NCBI GenBank assembly: GCA_934511465.1
Contig: CAKSWG010000053.1
Location: forward strand, 1-8,822
Length of the DNA: 8,822 bases
Reading direction: 5' to 3'
Source: an uncultured Faecalibacterium sp.
GTDB taxonomy: Bacteria > Bacillota > Clostridia > Oscillospirales > Ruminococcaceae
A program made the position numbers and the translations under genes. Numbering within the stretch: the first letter of the stretch is position 1; each line of letters starts with the position of its first letter. A model generated the notes under the pieces. It did not search any database. It saw only the letters and a list, made by a program, of their open reading frames with translations, and was not told the origin of the DNA. Of the stretch, positions 5,291-8,822 are shown piece by piece.

Positions 5291-6547
5291 TCAGTTCTTC
5301 TTGCCGGTCAGGAACTCCGGCAGGGGCTTGCCCTCCTTGCGCCACTGATGATACTCAGCGGTGGCGGCGAACTCTACGTCACCGGCGGAGTTCAGGGCAG
5401 TCTCCACGGAGTCCTGCACCACACCGATGATGAAGCCGACGCCCACCATCTGCATGGCAACGTCGTTGGAGATGCCGAACAGGGAGCAGGCCATGGGGAT
5501 CAGCAGCAGGGAGCCGCCGGCCACGCCGGAAGCGCCGCAGGCACCCAGAGCGCTCATGGCGCTCAGCACGATGGCTGCGGGCAGGGACACCTGAATGCCC
5601 AAGGTGTTGGCAGCCGCCAGCGTCATGATGGTGATGGTGATGGCCGCACCGTCCATGTTGATGGTGGCACCCAGCGGGATGGACACGGAATACATGTCCT
5701 TATCCAGACCCAGCTTTTCGCACAGAGCCATGTTCACGGGGATGTTGGCGGCGGAGCTGCGGGTGAAGAAGGCGGTCAGGCCGGACTCACGCAGGCAGCG
5801 GAACACCAGCGGATAGGGGTTGCAGCCCAGATAGAGGAACATGATGAGGGGGGAGACGATGAGGGCCATGAACAGCATGGTGCCCACCAGCAGGGCCAGC
5901 AGCTTGCCGTACTGGGTAAAGATGGCAAGGCCGTTGCCGGAAACGTTGGTGTAGACCAGACCCATGATGCCGAAGGGCGCCAGATTGATGATCCAGCGCA
6001 CGATCTGGGAGACCGCATCGGCGGTGTTTGCCATAAAGGTCTTGGTGGTGTCAGAGCCGATCTTCTTCATGGCCACGCCGAACATGCAGGCCCAGAACAG
6101 GATGCCGATGTAGTTGCCGCTCATGATGGCGCTGACGGGGTTTGCCACAAAGTTCGTCAGCAGGGTGCCCATCACTTCGCCCAGACCCTGCGGCACCACG
6201 TCCGACTGGGCAGCGTCTGCCAGCACGACCGTGACCGGGAACAGAAAGCTGGTAACAACGGCGATGGCCGCAGCCAGAAAGGTGGTGAGCATATACAGCC
6301 AGACCACCGTGCCAAAGCGGCGGTCCAGCTTGGAAGAACCCTGTGCCAGTGCGCTTGCCACGATCACGAACACCAGCACCGGGGCAATGCCCTTCAGTGC
6401 ACCAACGAACAGGCTGCCCAGTTCGCCCACCCATGCGGCACCGGGGGCCGCCAGCGCCAGCACAGCGCCGACCACCAGACCGATCAGGATGCGGATGATG
6501 AGGCTGATGCCGTTGTAACGTGCAACCGCCTTGTTCAACGTTTTCAT
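5291..6547 (-). CDS. sstT: Serine/threonine:Na+ symporter SstT
   Basis: A 418-residue dicarboxylate/amino acid:cation symporter (DAACS) family protein, close in length to E. coli SstT (414). It imports L-serine and L-threonine with sodium across the cytoplasmic membrane. Typical SstT segments are ESGLTAFFTRSSAANIPVNM (254-273, the hairpin-1 serine-rich motif), SVSIPLGATINMDGAAITIT (287-306, sodium- and substrate-site NMDG), CGASGVAGGSLLLIP (337-351, hairpin 2) and GISNDVAMQMVGVGFIIGV (358-376) with QDSVETALNSAGD. As I recall, E. coli SstT has NMAG; the NMDG here is the form usual in other members of the family. ATG 6547 is chosen over one 66 nt upstream because AGGAG (6555-6559) is 7 nt away and the upstream extension would overlap the promoter. 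It is monocistronic, and a cre site overlies its promoter. Confidence 0.94.
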   Translation of the reverse strand: MKTLNKAVARYNGISLIIRILIGLVVGAVLALAAPGAAWVGELGSLFVGALKGIAPVLVFVIVASALAQGSSKLDRRFGTVVWLYMLTTFLAAAIAVVTSFLFPVTVVLADAAQSDVVPQGLGEVMGTLLTNFVANPVSAIMSGNYIGILFWACMFGVAMKKIGSDTTKTFMANTADAVSQIVRWIINLAPFGIMGLVYTNVSGNGLAIFTQYGKLLALLVGTMLFMALIVSPLIMFLYLGCNPYPLVFRCLRESGLTAFFTRSSAANIPVNMALCEKLGLDKDMYSVSIPLGATINMDGAAITITIMTLAAANTLGIQVSLPAAIVLSAMSALGACGASGVAGGSLLLIPMACSLFGISNDVAMQMVGVGFIIGVVQDSVETALNSAGDVEFAATAEYHQWRKEGKPLPEFLTGKKN

Positions 6548-6618
6548 ATAGACACTCCTCTTTCCTATTGTACGCCAACCGCGCACATTTTCCTGTCTCT
6601 TACACAAAGACAAGTGTT

Positions 6619-6629
6619 ATTATAGCACA
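6619..6629 (-). promoter_or_regulatory. sstT promoter (extended -10)
   Basis: A perfect TATAAT on the minus strand (6619-6624) preceded by TGC, an extended -10 element. The -35 position at 17-bp spacing (6642-6647) is poor, which the extended -10 may offset. Transcription would start near 6612, 65 nt before the sstT ATG. Confidence 0.7.
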
Positions 6630-6642
6630 CACGGCAAAGAAA

Positions 6643-6656
6643 TGAAAGCGTTTTCA
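6643..6656. promoter_or_regulatory. Catabolite-responsive element (cre), CcpA operator
   Basis: TGAAAGCGTTTTCA matches the Gram-positive cre consensus TGWAARCGYTWNCW at every position, with the central CG typical of LacI/GalR-family operators. It covers the -35 region of the sstT promoter, so a bound CcpA-like protein should block polymerase and repress serine/threonine uptake when preferred sugars are present. The site is seen directly; repression is inferred. CcpA itself is not encoded here, and another LacI-family regulator could use the same site. Confidence 0.75.
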
Positions 6657-6749
6657 GACATTTTTCGTTCACAAATTTGCATTCCGGTCTGTTTCCATAG
6701 GGTCTTTCCGGTTATCTGTATTTGTAACAAGGACAGTTTCGCTTTTCCG

Positions 6750-6784
6750 AAAAAATAAAACCGGAACGGCTTTGACCGCTCCGG
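6750..6784 (-). terminator. Terminator of the 65-residue cystatin-like gene
   Basis: On the minus strand, CCGGAGCGG pairs with CCGTTCCGG (9 pairs, one G-U; plus-strand 6761-6784) around a 6-nt loop, followed by TTTTATTTTTT (6760-6750). It lies 18 bp past the stop codon of the small gene, which supports that gene being transcribed on its own. Confidence 0.85.
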
Positions 6785-6802
6785 CTTTTCAAAATAAAAA
6801 TT

Positions 6803-7000
6803 TCAGCCCACATACCCATCGGTCGCGCTGATGATGTTGGCATTGCCCTCAAGGCTTTCGTACACATTCACCACCGCATAATGCATCTCCGCACCCGGGT
6901 AAACCGTGGTTGCTTCGCACAGGATGCAGTAGTTCGTGCCCGCCACGGTCTGGGTGCTCAGCAGAGCCACTGGCATGCAAACCGAAACGGTCTTTTTCAT
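6803..7000 (-). CDS. 65-residue protein with cystatin-like QTVAG motif, function unknown
   Basis: A small protein starting MKKTVSV. Residues 17-26 (QTVAGTNYCI) resemble the QxVxG-T-x-Y loop-strand of cystatin-fold domains, and the following strands (EATTVYPGAEMHYAVVNVYE, 29-48) and SLEGNANI (49-56) look like the C-terminal half of domains found at the ends of secreted gut clostridial proteins, as I recall them. The usual N-terminal helix and first strand are absent, and no convincing signal peptide or lipobox is visible. It may therefore be a relic of a larger gene or a real stand-alone microprotein. Signs that it is real are AAGGAG 8 nt before the ATG (7009-7014) and a dedicated terminator. 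Protease inhibition is not claimed; the motif alone is weak evidence. Confidence 0.65.
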   Translation of the reverse strand: MKKTVSVCMPVALLSTQTVAGTNYCILCEATTVYPGAEMHYAVVNVYESLEGNANIISATDGYVG

Positions 7001-7116
7001 TGCTCGTTCTCCTTCTTTATCGTATATATCTCTCCGGGATGTGTGCCCTGTTCGGGTCGTTTCACGTGGGATACGAGGGAGCACCCGCACAAATTGCAGG
7101 TTTTGAAAAATTTTCC

Positions 7117-7155
7117 AAAAAATTGCGCACCGGCCTGTTTCCAAAGCCGATGCGC
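7117..7155 (-). terminator. Terminator of the GNAT gene
   Basis: On the minus strand, GCGCATCGGC (7155-7146) pairs with GCCGGTGCGC (7134-7125), 10 pairs including one U-G, with an 11-nt loop and then AATTTTTT. It begins 17 bp past the GNAT stop codon. Confidence 0.85.
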
Positions 7156-7171
7156 AGAGCGATTTGGTTTT

Positions 7172-7678
7172 TTATGCTTCCAGCGGCCGGGTGGGTGCCA
7201 GCTTCTGGTAGGCAAAGCGCGGCGAGCCGTCCTGCACATGGATGACGCCGCAGCGGGTAAAGCCGTTCTTTTCCAGCAGATGCTGCATGATCTTGTTGTC
7301 GGCATGGGTATCGGCGCGCAGGCTCTGGCAGTGCTCCATGCTCCAGTCCAGCACAGCGGACGCCACGCCCTTGTGCCGGCCAGCCGATGCCAGACGGTGC
7401 ACCGTGCCATAGGGCAGGGTGTCGTTGAGCCACTGGCCGTCCTCAACGACGGCGTAGGTGGGGTCTGCCCCCAGAATAAAGGCAAACACGGCCTCGATCT
7501 GGCCGTTGACCACATAGAGGAACAGCCGGTTCGAGTCGATATCCTCTTCCAGCAGCTCCTGCGGCGGGAAATCATCCCCCCACTGGGTCGGGTTGCCCGA
7601 TGCTTTCATGACTGCACGTGCATGGGCGTAGATCTTCAGGATCTGGGGCAGATCCCCTCTCACTGCTCCACGAAACAT
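7172..7678 (-). CDS. GNAT-family N-acetyltransferase
   Basis: A 168-residue protein of the usual size for GNAT enzymes, which move an acetyl group from acetyl-CoA to an amine. It opens with a typical strand-helix start (FRGAVRGDLPQILKIYAHAR, 2-21). The acetyl-CoA pyrophosphate loop is HRLASAGRHKGVASAVLDW (94-112), where R-H-K-G-V-A fits the R/Q-x-x-G-x-G/A motif. DTHADNKIMQHLLEKNGFTR (123-142) is the usual fourth motif. The residues MKASGNPTQWGDDFPP (24-39) mark a common Firmicutes subgroup of unknown substrate. ATG 7678 has GAGGTGG at 6-nt spacing (7685-7691); the longer in-frame opening upstream overlaps the promoter and is not conserved-looking. The gene has its own promoter and terminator. 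Confidence 0.9.
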   Translation of the reverse strand: MFRGAVRGDLPQILKIYAHARAVMKASGNPTQWGDDFPPQELLEEDIDSNRLFLYVVNGQIEAVFAFILGADPTYAVVEDGQWLNDTLPYGTVHRLASAGRHKGVASAVLDWSMEHCQSLRADTHADNKIMQHLLEKNGFTRCGVIHVQDGSPRFAYQKLAPTRPLEA

Positions 7679-7739
7679 TCCATTCCACCTCGTTTTCCGC
7701 GCTGCGCCCTGCCGGCACAGCGCCTTGAGAATTGTTCCT

Positions 7740-7768
7740 ATTGTACTACAATTTACCATAAAAATCCA
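7740..7768 (-). promoter_or_regulatory. Candidate promoter of the GNAT gene
   Basis: On the minus strand, TACAAT (7740-7745, 5 of 6 to the -10 consensus), a 17-bp spacer and TGGATT (7763-7768, weak -35), in a locally AT-rich stretch 62 bp upstream of the GNAT start codon. Confidence 0.5.
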
Positions 7769-7799
7769 GTTTTTTGGAGAACAGCTGCACAAAACGGGC

Positions 7800-7845
7800 T
7801 TTTGCAGCGCTCAAACGCCGCCAAAGGCGCTGTTTTGGCGCAAAA
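7800..7845. repeat. Cluster of overlapping inverted repeats between the AraC and GNAT genes
   Basis: Three nested or overlapping dyads occupy 46 bp: TTTTGC/GCAAAA (7800-7805, 7840-7845), CAGCGC/GCGCTG (7805-7810, 7827-7832) and CGCCAAA/TTTGGCG (7819-7825, 7834-7840). The last two cannot form together. The cluster lies between the araC terminator and the GNAT promoter. No U-tract follows, so it is not a clear terminator. Role unknown. Confidence 0.5.
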
Positions 7846-7881
7846 AAAGAAGCCCGGAAGCATCGACAGACGTTTCCGGGC
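7842..7881 (-). terminator. Terminator of the AraC-family gene
   Basis: On the minus strand, GCCCGGAA (7881-7874) pairs with TTCCGGGC (7859-7852), and three more pairs are possible inside after a mismatch. The tail is TTCTTTTTTT (to 7842). It lies 25 bp past the AraC stop codon. Confidence 0.88.
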
Positions 7882-7906
7882 CTCAAGCGCTGTTTCCTGC
7901 GGCAGT

Positions 7907-8296
7907 TCATGCACTCGCGCGGCCATGGCCGCTGCGCACCAGCCGGTATTCCCGGGGGCTCAGGCCGTAGCGCTCGTGGAACAGGCGGTAGAAATAGCTG
8001 GTGTTCTCGTAGCCCACCAGCGAGATGATCTGCTGGATGTTCATATCGCTGCGGCGCAGCAGGCGTGCCGCCGTTTCCATACGGTGTTTTTGCAGCAGCT
8101 CTTTATAGGTGCGGCCCGTCTCGGCGCGCACGCACTCGCTGACGTATGCCAGCGAGACGCCGTACTCCCGCGCCACGTTGGAAAGGCTGGCTTCGCGGTA
8201 GTTCTGGGTGATCTCTTTCCATGCAGCCTGCACCAGCGCTTCCCGGCTGACCGTTTCGCCGCGCGCTTCCGGCAGAGAATTTTTGATCGGTTCCAT
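7907..8296 (-). CDS. Stand-alone AraC-family DNA-binding protein (no effector domain)
   Basis: A 129-residue protein that is almost entirely the AraC/XylS double helix-turn-helix. The first HTH is about 37-57 (LSNVAREYGVSLAYVSECV), followed by TGRTYKELLQKHRMETAARL. The second is about 86-107 (NIQQIISLVGYENTSYFYRL), and the family signature runs through FHERYGLSPREYR (106-118). Most relatives have a 150-200-residue sensor domain; here only about 15 residues precede the domain, as in MarA/SoxS-type regulators, which are controlled by their abundance. GGAGG at 8-nt spacing (8305-8309) fixes ATG 8296. An in-frame ATG 177 nt upstream would add a segment with no sensor-like features. Target genes are unknown; the downstream GNAT gene is a separate unit. 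Confidence 0.88.
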   Translation of the reverse strand: MEPIKNSLPEARGETVSREALVQAAWKEITQNYREASLSNVAREYGVSLAYVSECVRAETGRTYKELLQKHRMETAARLLRRSDMNIQQIISLVGYENTSYFYRLFHERYGLSPREYRLVRSGHGRASA

Positions 8297-8316
8297 ATTG
8301 TTTTCCTCCGTAAAGG

Positions 8317-8359
8317 GTGCGGCGGGCGGGGACTGGGGGATGTCGGACGCCCGCCGCAC
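8317..8359 (-). promoter_or_regulatory. Strong hairpin in the AraC gene leader
   Basis: A perfect 12-bp inverted repeat, GTGCGGCGGGCG (8317-8328) and its complement (8348-8359), with a 19-nt loop, ends 7 nt upstream of the GGAGG site of the AraC gene. A second smaller dyad, GGCCC/GGGCC, lies at 8370-8384. No U-tract follows the large stem, so it is more likely to affect translation, stability or protein binding than to terminate. No convincing promoter hexamers were found between 8385 and 8475. Confidence 0.55.
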
Positions 8360-8474
8360 AGATCTCACAGGCCCTTTGCGGGCCCTTACACCCCAGATAC
8401 GAACCGGCCCAACGGAATATTGCAGAAAAGCTAAAATTTTTTTGTTATTTGCCGTCCACGAGTGCCGTCCCACC

Positions 8475-8514
8475 GAAAAAGGCCGCTTCCGCCAAAGCAG
8501 AAACGGCCTTTTTC
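8475..8514. terminator. Bidirectional terminator, probably for the phoU-like gene
   Basis: A perfect 11-bp inverted repeat, GAAAAAGGCCG (8475-8485) and CGGCCTTTTTC (8504-8514), gives a G+C stem flanked by A5 and T5, so each strand ends in a U-tract. No plus-strand gene precedes it. The minus-strand gene entering from the right edge stops at 8747, 233 bp away, with the inverted-repeat element in between. Confidence 0.8.
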
Positions 8515-8577
8515 AGGAGAAATAAAGAAAACACGAGCCCTTAAAAGGGAAAGGGAAATGCAATTATTGTCAGCGTC

Positions 8578-8736
8578 CTCGCCCTCTCCGTCAGCTCATT
8601 TCATTCGCTGCCACCTCGTTCCCCTTTCTGTCGCTTACGCGACATCTTCCCCCGGCCGGGGGAAGTCTATCAAAGGGAGAGGCTTTGGCAGTACACGCAA
8701 AGTTCACGGTTTTGCCAAGGAGACTGAGAGGGCGAG
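8578..8736. repeat. 159-bp intergenic element with terminal inverted repeats (MITE- or REP-like)
   Basis: The ends are 15-bp inverted repeats matching at 14 of 15 positions: CTCGCCCTCTCCGTC (8578-8592) and the complement of 8722-8736 (CTCGCCCTCTCAGTC). Inside are a 6-bp stem TGTCGC/GCGACA with TTAC loop (8629-8644), a 20-bp perfect palindrome with arms CTTCCCCCGG (8646-8665), and TTGGCA/TGCCAA (8685-8690, 8713-8718). It has no coding capacity of note. The compact, almost wholly palindromic build and terminal repeats are those of a non-autonomous mobile or REP-like element; similar GCCCTCTC-ended repeats are, in my recollection, common between genes in Faecalibacterium and relatives. Confidence 0.7.
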
Positions 8737-8746
8737 CCCGTTTATC

Positions 8747-8822
8747 TCAGAACATGCTCTCGTCCTTATAGCGGCCGGTGCGCACGAACTGCACCCACTC
8801 GGCCACATTCACGGCGTGGTCG
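8747..8822 (-). CDS. phoU: C-terminal end of a PhoU-like phosphate signalling protein (partial)
   Basis: Only the last 24 residues and the stop codon are in the window; the gene continues beyond the right edge. DHAVNVAEWVQFVRTGRYK followed by DESMF and TGA closely resembles the end of PhoU proteins, which finish with a conserved GDHxxNIAEWxxxxxTG segment in the last three-helix bundle. PhoU binds the Pst phosphate transporter and the PhoR kinase and damps the phosphate-starvation response. Expected neighbours to the right are pstSCAB, outside the view. The call rests on a short stretch. The inverted-repeat element starts 10 bp after the stop codon. Confidence 0.65.
   Translation of the reverse strand, partial: DHAVNVAEWVQFVRTGRYKDESMF

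Noticed and set aside
6548..6613. 22-residue N-terminal extension of SstT
   Set aside because: It overlaps the predicted transcription start; SstT homologs begin near the chosen ATG, which has AGGAG at good spacing.
5348..6625. 425-codon plus-strand reading frame
   Set aside because: It is antisense to sstT and is a repetitive His/Gly/Asp/Gln-rich shadow of membrane-helix codons.
6881..8434. 517-codon plus-strand reading frame
   Set aside because: It runs across three minus-strand genes, their terminators and intergenic DNA; no domain, no start signal.
8297..8473. 59-residue N-terminal extension of the AraC protein, perhaps a remnant sensor domain
   Set aside because: It translates the leader hairpins into an Arg/Pro-rich stretch with no cupin or other sensor pattern; GGAGG marks the ATG at 8296.
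8534..8739. CGAGCCC at 8534-8540 and 8733-8739 as a target-site duplication of the repeat element
   Set aside because: The right copy overlaps the terminal inverted repeat and the left copy is 37 bp outside the left end, so the pair does not flank the element properly; probably chance.
1..8822. CRISPR array, tRNA or rRNA genes, phage or toxin-antitoxin genes
   Set aside because: No regularly spaced repeats, no cloverleaf-like segment with a T-arm motif, and no integrase, toxin or capsid-like protein was found on either strand.

Overview
The window reads as chromosome of a GC-rich, anaerobic gut member of the Firmicutes/Bacillota, most likely Faecalibacterium or a close Oscillospiraceae relative. 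The grounds are strong GGAGG-type ribosome binding sites on a high-GC background, a transketolase split into two genes, a consensus CcpA-type cre operator, an SstT symporter, and a short inverted-repeat intergenic element of a kind I associate with such genomes. This is inference; no rRNA or other marker gene is present. Most genes lie on the minus strand. The window looks like ordinary housekeeping and accessory chromosome, with several unusual intergenic regions.

Layout, left to right. (1) 1-1163, minus: the N-terminal part of an exported lipoprotein flavoprotein (FMN-binding domain, then a fumarate-reductase-like FAD domain), running off the left edge. It is divergent from (2) a LysR-type regulator at 1366-2256, plus. 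The 202-bp gap holds promoters for both and a candidate operator. (3) A shared terminator at 2262-2296 separates lysR from the convergent split transketolase, minus: N-terminal subunit 3265-4116, C-terminal subunit 2316-3263, 1 nt apart. (4) A 438-bp divergent intergenic region carries the transketolase promoter, a very good promoter for the next gene, and a roughly 185-nt structured leader ending in a strong terminator just before the ribosome binding site. (5) 4555-5091, plus: an ECF-transporter S component, followed by a terminator. (6) 5291-6547, minus: the sodium/serine-threonine symporter SstT, with a perfect cre match over its -35 region. (7) 6803-7000, minus: a 65-residue orphan protein with a cystatin-like QTVAG motif. 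(8) 7172-7678, minus: a GNAT acetyltransferase. (9) 7907-8296, minus: a 129-residue, DNA-binding-domain-only AraC regulator with a strongly folded leader. (10) 8578-8736: a 159-bp element with 15-bp terminal inverted repeats, 10 bp beyond the stop codon of (11) a gene whose C-terminus resembles PhoU, entering from the right edge.

The genes appear to be mostly single-gene units, each with its own terminator, rather than one operon. Two links are supported by layout: the LysR regulator probably controls itself and the divergent flavoprotein, and the two transketolase subunits are translationally coupled. The observation most worth following is the ECF leader: four tandem hairpins, a possible antiterminator and an intrinsic terminator, with no riboswitch class I recognise. 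The FMN/FAD lipoprotein with its divergent regulator, the cystatin-like microprotein and the inverted-repeat element beside phoU come next.
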